Shown: positions 48,608-56,666 of the stretch, piece after piece
Layout: every line of letters begins with the position of its first letter
Numbering within the stretch: the stretch's first letter is position 1
From: Hahellaceae bacterium
GTDB taxonomy: Bacteria; Pseudomonadota; Gammaproteobacteria; Pseudomonadales; Oleiphilaceae
DNA: 64,000 bases
NCBI GenBank assembly: GCA_024234575.1
Contig: JACKOB010000008.1
Coordinates: 84,776 to 148,775 of the forward strand
Reading direction: 5' to 3'
Notes under the pieces: model-generated
The model's input: the letters and a program-made list of their open reading frames with translations, nothing else
What the model was told of the DNA's origin: nothing
Database searches by the model: none
Made by a program: the position numbers and the translations under genes

Positions 48608-49735
48608 ATGGCTGAAGATGATACCCAGGATAAAAGTGAGGAACCCACCGGGCGGAAACTACAGAAGGCCAGAGAAGAAGGTCAGGTTCCCCGCTCGAAA
48701 GAACTCAGTACGATGTCAGTGCTTATTGCCGGTGCTGTGGGGTTGTTATTATTTGGTGGTGGTTTGGCATCGGCTTTGGCACGGGTGATACGTGACAACT
48801 TTGTTATCGACCGGGGTGATATTTACGATACCAAACAGATGGGGCTGCATCTGCTGGAGTCGGGGGTGGAAATAGCCTGGGCCTTAGCACCGTTTATGCT
48901 TCTGATTATGATTGCGGGCGTGGTAGGAAATGTCGCCGTAGGTGGTTTTTTGTTCTCCGCAAAAGGTCTGCAGCCAAAGTTTAATAAGCTAAACCCGGTT
49001 GAAGGGATTAAACGAATGTTTAGCCTTAACTCCCTGGTTGAGTTAGGAAAAGCAATCGCCAAAGTAATTTTCGTCATGGGCGTGGCAATTTTTATATTAA
49101 GTTTCGAGTCTGAACGCTTATTGAATCTAAGTCGCGAGCCGCTGCCTGATGCGATAGCACATGCAGTTGAAATCGCTGCCTGGTCGTTTTTATACCTCTC
49201 TTGTACGATGATCCTGATTACCGCGATTGATATTCCTTTTCAAATGTATAGCCACACCAAAAAACTCAAAATGACCAAGCAGGAGGTGAAAGACGAGTTT
49301 AAGGACACCGAAGGTAAACCAGAGATAAAGCAAAAAATTCGTCAGTTGCAATACCAGATGGCGTACAGGCGCATGATGCAGGATGTGCCAGAGGCAGATG
49401 TAATTATTACCAACCCGGATCACTATGCAGTTGCGTTGAAGTATGATGCCAACACCATGGCGGCGCCTTTGTTGCTGGCAAAGGGGGTCGACGAAGTTGC
49501 AGAAAAAATCAAAGAGATTGCCCGGGCACATAAAATCGAAATTCTCTCAGCGCCCCCCCTGGCGCGCTCGGTTTATTACAATACCGAAGTAGGTGGGGAG
49601 ATCCCTGCTGGTCTGTATATGGCGATGGCACAAGTGCTTGCTTATATTTTCCAGCTGAAACGTTATCGTCGGGGCTTTTCACAAAAGCCTTCCCAGCCTA
49701 AATACCCCATTCCTGACGAGCTGAAGCACGACTAA
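48608..49735 (+). CDS. flhB: Flagellar export switch protein FlhB
   Basis: 375 residues. Four membrane helices and a cytosolic domain with the autocleavage motif NPDH (Asn269-Pro270), which switches substrates from rod/hook to filament under FliK control. N-terminal DKSEEPTGRKLQKAREEGQVPRS start is canonical. Ends the fliL-flhB run. Confidence 0.97.
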   Translation: MAEDDTQDKSEEPTGRKLQKAREEGQVPRSKELSTMSVLIAGAVGLLLFGGGLASALARVIRDNFVIDRGDIYDTKQMGLHLLESGVEIAWALAPFMLLIMIAGVVGNVAVGGFLFSAKGLQPKFNKLNPVEGIKRMFSLNSLVELGKAIAKVIFVMGVAIFILSFESERLLNLSREPLPDAIAHAVEIAAWSFLYLSCTMILITAIDIPFQMYSHTKKLKMTKQEVKDEFKDTEGKPEIKQKIRQLQYQMAYRRMMQDVPEADVIITNPDHYAVALKYDANTMAAPLLLAKGVDEVAEKIKEIARAHKIEILSAPPLARSVYYNTEVGGEIPAGLYMAMAQVLAYIFQLKRYRRGFSQKPSQPKYPIPDELKHD

Positions 49736-49771
49736 ACATCAGTTGTCTTTGGCTAGCTCAAATATCTATTC

Positions 49772-49787
49772 TGGCCTGTTAGTTGCA
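49772..49787 (+). promoter_or_regulatory. Sigma-54 promoter for flhA
   Basis: TGGCCTGTTAGTTGCA, strong match in both elements, 81 bp before flhA in a 132-bp intergenic region. Confidence 0.78.
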
Positions 49788-49802
49788 TAAGCCTATTACT
49801 GA

Positions 49803-49816
49803 GTCATTAATTTGGC
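49803..49816. promoter_or_regulatory. FleQ-box-like site downstream of the flhA promoter
   Basis: GTCATTAATTTGGC matches GTCaNTAAAtTGAC at 11 of 13 defined positions. It lies about 16 bp past the -12 element, the downstream position reported for FleQ at P. aeruginosa flhA. Confidence 0.5.
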
Positions 49817-49867
49817 GTTTCGCAGGGTGTCCTCCCGACGCTCTGCAGTCTGGCGAATAGGTTTCTA

Positions 49868-52045
49868 ATGGATCGAGCAACGATACAAAAAACGATGCGC
49901 ACCCTGGCAGATGGTAATTTGGGTGTGCCAGCGCTGCTGCTGATTATTCTGGGCATGATGACCTTGCCCATGCCCCCGTTTTTACTGGATGTCGCCTTTA
50001 CCTTCAATATTGCTCTGTCTCTCGTTGTGCTGTTGGTGTGTGTTTATGCCAGAAGGCCGATGGATTTTCCTGTCTTTCCTACTGTGTTGCTGGTAGCGAC
50101 GCTGCTCCGTCTGGCGCTTAATGTTGCGTCGACACGGGTGGTGCTTTTGTATGGTCATGAGGGTGGGGACGCGGCGGGTAAGGTCATTGAGGCCTTTGGC
50201 GAGGTCGTGATTGGTGGTAACTACGCGGTTGGTCTGGTGGTTTTTGCCATTTTGATGATTATTAACTTTGCGGTAGTGACCAAAGGTGCAGGCAGGGTGT
50301 CAGAAGTAAGTGCTCGTTTTACTCTGGACGCAATGCCCGGTAAACAGATGGCGATTGATGCGGATTTAAATGCCGGGCTTATTGAGAATGATGAAGCGAA
50401 ATTCCGTCGTGAAGAAATAGCCAAAGAAGCAGACTTTTACGGCTCGATGGATGGTGCCAGCAAATTTGTACGCGGTGACGCCGTAGCCGGCATGTTGATT
50501 CTGTTTATTAACATTCTGGGTGGTTTAGGTGTGGGTATGTTGCAGCACAATCTGGAATTTGCCGATGCCATGGAAAAATATACCTTGCTGACCATTGGTG
50601 ATGGTCTGGTGGCGCAGATTCCTTCTTTGTTGTTGTCCACGGCGGCAGCAATTATTGTTACTCGCGTCAGTGAGTCGAGTGATATGGGCGGACAGGTGTT
50701 AAATCAGCTGTTTGCCTCACCTAAGGCACTGGCCGTTTCTGCCGGGGTTTTGTTGTTGATGGGCAGTATCCCTGGTATGCCACATGTGTCTTTTCTCGGG
50801 CTTGGTTCAGTGGCGGCAGGTGCTGCCTGGTGGCGGCATAAAAAGAACCAGACACTTGAAGAGGGTGAGGTGGCATTTGTGAGTGGTCCAAACCGCTCTG
50901 CTGCACCTGCAGGTAAAGGTGCTGCCCCCGGTCTGCCAGCGGCAGGTGCGCGGGATGCTTTGCCGTCACCGCCATCCCACGAGACGAAAGAGTTGGGTTG
51001 GGATGATGTTTTAAATGTGGATGTGGTTGGGCTTGAGGTGGGTTATCGGTTAATTCCTTTGGTTGATAAGTCTCAGGGAGGGCAGCTTTTAGGTCGGATT
51101 AAAGGGGTGCGAAAAAAGTTATCACAAGAACTGGGCTTTCTCATGCCGTCGGTGCATATCCGCGACAATCTTGATCTTATGCCTACGATTTATCGTATCA
51201 CCTTGATGGGGGTAAGTATTGCCGAAGCCGAAGTACATCCTGACAGAGAAATGGCGATTAATCCGGGTCAGGTTTTTGGCAAACTCGAAGGCATTGCCGG
51301 TAAAGATCCAGCCTTTGGTCTTGAGGCTGTCTGGATTGATCCGGCAATGAAGGACCAGGCCCAGACTCTTGGCTATACCGTCGTTGATGCCAGCACTGTA
51401 GTTGCTACGCATCTAAATCAGGTGCTAAACAAACATGCCCATGAATTGATCGGTCATGAAGAGGTGCAGCAATGGCTGGATCAGCTTAATAAAACCAACC
51501 CTAAGCTGGGTGAAGAGTTGGTGCCAAATACCTTATCTATCAGTCAGTTGCTGAAAGTTTTACAAAACCTGCTGGTAGAAGAAGTACCTATTCGTGATAT
51601 GCGCAGCATTGCTGAGGCACTGGTAAATGTAACGCCTAAGAGTTCAGATACCGCGGTGCTGACTTCGGCGGCCAGACAGTCTTTACGGCGAATGATCGTG
51701 CAAGGGCTGTGTGGGCATGATGCCGAAATACCCGTGATAACATTAGATCCATCTTTGGAACAGATATTGCTTAAGTCAGTACAGCAGGCACAACATTCTG
51801 GCGCCGGTGATGATATGGGGCTGGTGATGGAACCCTCGCTGGTAGAAAAGCTACAGCGCTCACTGGCAGAAGCTGCCCAGCGCCAGGAAATGCTCGGCAA
51901 GCCAGCGATACTGCTGGTTTCAGGGATGCTCCGGCCAGTGATGGCGAAGTTTGTCAGGTATGGAATAGAGCGACTTTACGTGCTTTCTTACCAGGAAATA
52001 CCAGACAACAAGCAGATCACCATCGTGGCGTCGGTAGGGCAATAG
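49868..52045 (+). CDS. flhA: Flagellar export gate protein FlhA
   Basis: 725 residues. Forms the nonameric export ring that docks chaperone-substrate complexes. About eight N-terminal membrane helices, the FHIPEP-type cytoplasmic loop (RRPMDFPVFPTVLLVATLLRLALNVASTR region, about 60-88), then a large cytosolic domain from about 380. Slightly longer than typical because of an Ala/Pro linker (about 345-375). Confidence 0.97.
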   Translation: MDRATIQKTMRTLADGNLGVPALLLIILGMMTLPMPPFLLDVAFTFNIALSLVVLLVCVYARRPMDFPVFPTVLLVATLLRLALNVASTRVVLLYGHEGGDAAGKVIEAFGEVVIGGNYAVGLVVFAILMIINFAVVTKGAGRVSEVSARFTLDAMPGKQMAIDADLNAGLIENDEAKFRREEIAKEADFYGSMDGASKFVRGDAVAGMLILFINILGGLGVGMLQHNLEFADAMEKYTLLTIGDGLVAQIPSLLLSTAAAIIVTRVSESSDMGGQVLNQLFASPKALAVSAGVLLLMGSIPGMPHVSFLGLGSVAAGAAWWRHKKNQTLEEGEVAFVSGPNRSAAPAGKGAAPGLPAAGARDALPSPPSHETKELGWDDVLNVDVVGLEVGYRLIPLVDKSQGGQLLGRIKGVRKKLSQELGFLMPSVHIRDNLDLMPTIYRITLMGVSIAEAEVHPDREMAINPGQVFGKLEGIAGKDPAFGLEAVWIDPAMKDQAQTLGYTVVDASTVVATHLNQVLNKHAHELIGHEEVQQWLDQLNKTNPKLGEELVPNTLSISQLLKVLQNLLVEEVPIRDMRSIAEALVNVTPKSSDTAVLTSAARQSLRRMIVQGLCGHDAEIPVITLDPSLEQILLKSVQQAQHSGAGDDMGLVMEPSLVEKLQRSLAEAAQRQEMLGKPAILLVSGMLRPVMAKFVRYGIERLYVLSYQEIPDNKQITIVASVGQ
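52026..52041 (+). promoter_or_regulatory. Weak sigma-54-like element before flhF
   Basis: TGGCGTCGGTAGGGCA, inside the 3' end of flhA. -24 GG and -12 GC are correctly spaced, but the -12 element reads GGGCA instead of TTGCA. Its position immediately before two FleQ-like boxes makes it a candidate. Confidence 0.4.
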
Positions 52046-52046
52046 T

Positions 52047-52060
52047 GTCATTAGAAAGAC
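52047..52060. promoter_or_regulatory. FleQ-box-like site 1 before flhF
   Basis: GTCATTAGAAAGAC matches the FleQ consensus at 10 of 13 positions, 31 bp from the perfect box downstream (about three helical turns). Confidence 0.5.
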
Positions 52061-52077
52061 AATAGTTTGATAGAGGT

Positions 52078-52091
52078 GTCATTAAATTGAC
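52078..52091. promoter_or_regulatory. Perfect FleQ box before flhF
   Basis: GTCATTAAATTGAC matches GTCaNTAAAtTGAC at every defined position and lies 17 bp before the flhF ATG, just ahead of the GGAGG ribosome site. Confidence 0.7.
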
Positions 52092-52108
52092 AAGCGGAGG
52101 TTTAGGCG

Positions 52109-53470
52109 ATGAAGGTTAAACGATTTTTTGCTGCAACAATGCAGGAAGCGCTGAAAAAGGTTCGTGAAGAAATGGGCCCCGACGCCGTCATTCTGTCAAA
52201 CAAGAAAATAGATGGCGGTGTCGAGATTGTCACTGCCTTGGACTATCAGGAAGAAGAGGTGAGACAAAGTGTGCTGGAAAAAAGGCGCACGGACGTTGCG
52301 GTGCCTCTTAATCTGTCGTCTGGAAAGATTGCCAATATGGCTGCCGAGCAGCATTTGAGCTTAATGAATGAGCTGGAAAAAAGCCGCAGTCATATTGACG
52401 GCGTAAAGACCTCGCGCGCACCTGTATCGTCTCGTCCACAGGAGTTAAAAGATGCTCGTCAAACGCAAAAAGAAACCGAGCAAAAGCGACAGGATGATGA
52501 CTACTGGCAGGGAACTGGCAGATACGCAGCAAAGCAAAAAAATGATTCGCCGGATTTATTGGCAGAAATGAAAGCAGAGATTCTTCAGCTTAAAGATTTG
52601 TTAAACAGCAGCATGAAAGATACCGCGCGAAAAATTTCTCCCGCGTATCAGAAACTACAGGCCAAATTGTCGGCCATGGGGCTCGATAAAAACTGGCAGG
52701 AAATGTTGTTGGATACCGTGCTTGAAGAGCAGGATGTGTCTTTGGCCTGGCGAAAAATTTTAGGCTCGATTGCCCGTGAAATAGATGTTGAACCTTCGGA
52801 GTTTATTGAAAAAGGCGGCAGGATTGCGTTGCTGGGGCCAACAGGGGTGGGCAAAACAACGACTATTGGCAAATTGGCGACACGCTATGTCTTGAATAAA
52901 GGCTCGGAAGGTATTGCGCTGGTTACCACTGACCGATATCGCATTGCGGCGCACGAGCAGTTGCTTGTCTTTGGCAGAATTCTTGATATCCCTGTCTACC
53001 TTGTGCACGAAGGGCAATCACTGAAAGACGTTTTGGCGAAACTTCGTGATAAACACCTGGTGCTTATTGATACGGCAGGGTTAAATCAGAACTCGGCTGA
53101 TTGGAAAGACCAGATCAGTGAGTTTGTGCGCGGTTCGGCACCCATCGATTTCTATTTGGTCGTGCCTGCAATTAGCCAGCCGCAAATAATGAAATCAACC
53201 TATCATGCTTATAAGCAGGTAGGGCTAAAAGGCTGCATTATTACCAAGGTAGACGAAGCGCTTAGTTTAGGTGAGGTGATCAGCTTTACGGCAGCAGGAC
53301 GGTTACCGGTTGCCTACATAACAGATGGTCAGAAAATTCCTGATGATCTGCATCCCGCCAAGTCGTCTTTGCTTGTCAGTCGGGCCGTTGCGCTAGCGGG
53401 TGACGCAGATGTCACAGGAGCTGCCGCCAACACGGCAAGGGTAGGTAGCGTTTTCAGCGAGGCTCTATAA
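52109..53470 (+). CDS. flhF: Polar flagellar GTPase FlhF
   Basis: 453 residues. SRP-type GTPase that fixes flagella at the pole. N-terminal basic/disordered B domain (about 1-165), N domain, and G domain with GPTGVGKTTT (about 243-252), DTAGL and TKVDE motifs. Start ATG follows GGAGG. Upstream FleQ boxes suggest control by FleQ. Works with fleN (FlhG), the next gene. Confidence 0.95.
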   Translation: MKVKRFFAATMQEALKKVREEMGPDAVILSNKKIDGGVEIVTALDYQEEEVRQSVLEKRRTDVAVPLNLSSGKIANMAAEQHLSLMNELEKSRSHIDGVKTSRAPVSSRPQELKDARQTQKETEQKRQDDDYWQGTGRYAAKQKNDSPDLLAEMKAEILQLKDLLNSSMKDTARKISPAYQKLQAKLSAMGLDKNWQEMLLDTVLEEQDVSLAWRKILGSIAREIDVEPSEFIEKGGRIALLGPTGVGKTTTIGKLATRYVLNKGSEGIALVTTDRYRIAAHEQLLVFGRILDIPVYLVHEGQSLKDVLAKLRDKHLVLIDTAGLNQNSADWKDQISEFVRGSAPIDFYLVVPAISQPQIMKSTYHAYKQVGLKGCIITKVDEALSLGEVISFTAAGRLPVAYITDGQKIPDDLHPAKSSLLVSRAVALAGDADVTGAAANTARVGSVFSEAL

Positions 53471-53600
53471 AGCGCTAAACCTGATCTTCGTTATAAATTA
53501 AGCCGATGACTTGTCAGAGGGCGGCTATAATGAAGTGATAAGTGCGTTGATACAGTTATAAAAAGTCATCAAGAATTATAAATTGAGGGTTAACTCCGGC

Positions 53601-54413
53601 ATGAGCAGAATGCATCCGGTTCAGGTTATAGCGGTCACAGGCGGGAAAGGTGGCGTAGGTAAAAGTAATACATCGATCAATTTAGCCATTGGTATGGCTG
53701 AGCTTGGGCGCCGTGTGGTGGTGCTGGATGCCGACTTGGGGTTGGCAAATATCGACGTGCTTTTAGGCATTACCTCAAGACGAACGATTGCCGACGTGTT
53801 GTCGGGTGAATGTAGTCTGCGGGAAGTGCTGGTAGATGGCCCTGGCGGCATCAAGATAGTTCCGGCCGCATCAGGAACTCAGAAAATGACAGCGCTATCT
53901 CCTATGGAGCACGCCGGGCTTATTAATGCCTTCAGTGAACTGGGAGACAATATTGATGTCTTGATAGTTGATACTGCCGCGGGGATTTCTGAGGGCGTTG
54001 TCAGCTTCTTAAGGGCATCGCAGGAAATCGTGATGGTTGTCTGTGATGAACCCACCTCTATTACCGATTGCTATGCGCTGATTAAACTATTAAATCGTGA
54101 CTATGGTCTGTATCGCTTTCGCGTCCTTGCCAATATGGTGAAGACACCTCAGGAAGGTCGGCATTTATTTGCCAAACTTACCAAGGTCACCGAGCGGTTT
54201 CTGGAAGTTGCGCTACAATATGTTGGAAGTATCCCTTTTGACGAGGCGGTAAAGAAATCCGTGCAACGACAGCGTGCCGTGGTGGAGGCTTATCCCCGGT
54301 CCAAGGCCGCGATAGCCTATAAGTCCCTTGCACAAAAAGCGGATAGTTGGCCGTTACCGGCATCGCCAAGGGGGCACTTGGAATTCTTTATAGAACGTCT
54401 GGTTCAGGCCTGA
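53601..54413 (+). CDS. fleN: Flagellar number regulator FleN/FlhG
   Basis: 270 residues from ATG at 53601 (MSRMHPVQV..); an upstream in-frame TTG would add six residues. MinD-type ATPase that binds FleQ and limits flagella to one or few. Deviant Walker A GGKGGVGKSN, DADLGLANIDVLLG, DTAAGI and the C-terminal family block RFRVLANMVKTPQEGR are present. If the flhF boxes are real, FleN and FleQ form a feedback loop. Confidence 0.95.
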   Translation: MSRMHPVQVIAVTGGKGGVGKSNTSINLAIGMAELGRRVVVLDADLGLANIDVLLGITSRRTIADVLSGECSLREVLVDGPGGIKIVPAASGTQKMTALSPMEHAGLINAFSELGDNIDVLIVDTAAGISEGVVSFLRASQEIVMVVCDEPTSITDCYALIKLLNRDYGLYRFRVLANMVKTPQEGRHLFAKLTKVTERFLEVALQYVGSIPFDEAVKKSVQRQRAVVEAYPRSKAAIAYKSLAQKADSWPLPASPRGHLEFFIERLVQA

Positions 54414-54497
54414 TTTGAATGGCTCTGGCGCCGAATTGGATTGATGCGAATAATGACGCCCTATAAATAGTGGTGTTTTTAGTGATAACGATTATTC

Positions 54498-55229
54498 ATG
54501 GCTACAGCAAACGGTCTCTTGATGTATAAAGACGTGCGCTCACAACAGTCAGACGACTTGGTGCAGCAACATGCGCATCTGGTTAAGCGAATTGCACAGC
54601 ATTTGCTTGCACGTTTGCCTGCCAGTGTGCAATTGGACGATCTCATTCAAAGTGGAATGATCGGCTTGCTTGAAGCCGCACGCAAGTATGACGCGACCAA
54701 AGGTGCTGCCTTCGAAACCTATGCCGGTATCCGTATTCGCGGCTCGATGATGGATGAAATTCGCCGTGGCGATTGGGTGCCGCGTTCGGTGCATCGAAAC
54801 ACCCGACGCGTGGCGGATGCCATCCGATCGGTAGAGGCGCGTGTAGGTCGCGATGCCAGAGACAAAGAAGTAGCCGATGAGATGGGAATAAGTCTCGACG
54901 ATTACTACGAATGTTTGCAGGATAGTGCCGGTGGCCGTCTGTTTAGTTTCGAAGATGTGCTTGAAAGTGGCGAGACGGCACTCGCTGCTGACGAATCAGA
55001 GAATACACCCTTTGATGGCCTCAGGCAGGAAAATTTCAAACGAGAGCTGGCCAGCGCTATTGCGGCGTTGCCAGAACGGGAAAAATTGGTGTTGTCGCTT
55101 TATTACGACGATGAATTGAATCTAAAAGAAATTGGTGAAGTGCTGTCCGTTAGTGAGTCCAGGGTAAGTCAGATACACAGTCAGGCGGCTTTAAGGCTGC
55201 GTGCACGTCTGTCTCAGTGGATGTCTTGA
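54498..55229 (+). CDS. fliA: Flagellar sigma factor FliA (sigma-28)
   Basis: 243 residues. Directs late flagellar and chemotaxis genes; antagonised by FlgM (not in the window). Regions 2 (LDDLIQSGMIGLLEA, YAGIRIRGSMMDE), 3 and 4 (LNLKEIGEVLSVSESRVSQIH) are complete. 84 bp after fleN. A strong FliA-type promoter is seen at 5856-5882 before the DUF5610 gene. Confidence 0.97.
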   Translation: MATANGLLMYKDVRSQQSDDLVQQHAHLVKRIAQHLLARLPASVQLDDLIQSGMIGLLEAARKYDATKGAAFETYAGIRIRGSMMDEIRRGDWVPRSVHRNTRRVADAIRSVEARVGRDARDKEVADEMGISLDDYYECLQDSAGGRLFSFEDVLESGETALAADESENTPFDGLRQENFKRELASAIAALPEREKLVLSLYYDDELNLKEIGEVLSVSESRVSQIHSQAALRLRARLSQWMS

Positions 55230-55451
55230 TGGTGAGCGTGAACCGATTGGCACGACAGGTCGTTCGTTATAGGTTAATTGCTTGGTTGATTACGTTATCC
55301 TTAGCAGATTAGGTGATAAGCGAATCGTTAGTTCAATGAGATGCTTGGTAATGTGGGTAAAAAAAACTGGATACCCGCAGAACACAAGCTAGACTTTAAA
55401 ATAGCGTAATGAAATATAACGTATTTCCTTCCTCGGCATGTGGAGGTCGAA

Positions 55452-55838
55452 TTGGATAAGAATATGAAAATCCTGGTCGTTGATGATTTTTCAACGATGC
55501 GCAGGATTATAAAAAATCTCTTGCGGGATCTCGGCTTTACCAACACGGATGAGGCAGATGATGGCAACACGGCGTTGCCTATGCTTCAGTCTGGTAAATA
55601 TGACTTCCTGATTACCGACTGGAATATGCCCGGTATGACCGGTATAGACTTGCTGCGGGCGGTGCGGGCTGATGGTGCTCTCAAAACTTTGCCGGTGCTG
55701 ATGGTTACAGCAGAGGCAAAACGAGATCAGATCGTCGCTGCGGCTCAGGCAGGTGTAAACGGTTACGTGGTGAAACCTTTTACTGCTGCAGTGTTGAAAG
55801 AAAAGATTGAAAAAATCTTTGAGCGAATTGATTCATAG
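55452..55838 (+). CDS. cheY: Chemotaxis response regulator CheY (flagellar)
   Basis: 128 residues from a TTG start five bases after GGAGG; the next ATG (55464) is too far from the site and a GTG at 55440 precedes it. Receiver domain with [11 protein letters not shown], phospho-Asp in [10 protein letters not shown], and KPFTA. Nearly identical to Pseudomonas CheY. Binds FliM when phosphorylated. Confidence 0.95.
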   Translation: MDKNMKILVVDDFSTMRRIIKNLLRDLGFTNTDEADDGNTALPMLQSGKYDFLITDWNMPGMTGIDLLRAVRADGALKTLPVLMVTAEAKRDQIVAAAQAGVNGYVVKPFTAAVLKEKIEKIFERIDS

Positions 55839-55860
55839 CTGCAGTCACGGACTTTAGATA

Positions 55861-56655
55861 ATGGCCGATAGTAAAAATAAGAATGGTACAGATTCGGGCC
55901 CTGATTTCGAAGTTGCACTGCGAGATCAGGCTGCCAGTCTTAAGGATCTGGTTGATGCCGGTAAATTCTCAGATGCGTTGCAAGTTATTTCCGCACTGAA
56001 TGAAACACGGGATAAAAGCCTGTTTCAGGAAGTAGGGCGATTAACCCGCAGCCTGCACGAAGCTATCCGAAATTTTCAGATTGATACGGTAGGTGCTGAG
56101 TCGCCCCATAAGGATGAATTTTCCAAAATGGGCGATGCGTCAGATCGACTGACTTATGTCGTTGATATGACCAACAAAGCCGCGAACAAAACCATGGATC
56201 TCGTTGAAGAGAGCATGCCGATCGCTTCCGAAATAAAGGAAGAGGCAGAAATTCTTAAAGGGGATTGGGCCAGACTGCGGCGTCGTGAAATGGAACCTGA
56301 TGAATTTCGCGAGCTATATAAACGGATGGATGTGTTTTTAGATAAAATGACGATCCAGTCAGATAAAGTCTACCGGAATTTGTCCGATATACTCATGGCA
56401 CAAGACTTTCAGGATTTGACCGGGCAAGTGATTCAGAAAGTCACTTCACTGGTAAAAGAAGTCGAAGAAAACTTGGTGAAACTGGTGCGAATGGCCGGTA
56501 AGGTTGATCAAATCACGGGCACCGAGCATAAGTTTGAGCAAAAAGAAACAGATATGAGTAAGGGCGAAGGACCGCAAATGAACGCTGAAGTCCGCGAGGA
56601 TGTTGTGTCGGGTCAGGATGATGTTGATGACTTACTTTCCAGCCTGGGTTTTTGA
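55861..56655 (+). CDS. cheZ: CheY phosphatase CheZ
   Basis: 264 residues, long helical hairpin with the catalytic QDFQDLTGQVIQKV region (about 180-193; the Gln in DLTGQ is the catalytic residue in E. coli) and a C-terminal DVDDLLSSLGF CheY-binding peptide. 22 bp after cheY. Confidence 0.95.
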   Translation: MADSKNKNGTDSGPDFEVALRDQAASLKDLVDAGKFSDALQVISALNETRDKSLFQEVGRLTRSLHEAIRNFQIDTVGAESPHKDEFSKMGDASDRLTYVVDMTNKAANKTMDLVEESMPIASEIKEEAEILKGDWARLRRREMEPDEFRELYKRMDVFLDKMTIQSDKVYRNLSDILMAQDFQDLTGQVIQKVTSLVKEVEENLVKLVRMAGKVDQITGTEHKFEQKETDMSKGEGPQMNAEVREDVVSGQDDVDDLLSSLGF

Positions 56656-56666
56656 GGGGTAGTTGA

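Noticed and set aside
53502..53531. GCCGATGA and TATAAT strings before fleN as sigma-28 or sigma-70 promoter
   Set aside because: No -35 element at the right spacing for either; TTGTCA is only 9 bp from TATAAT.
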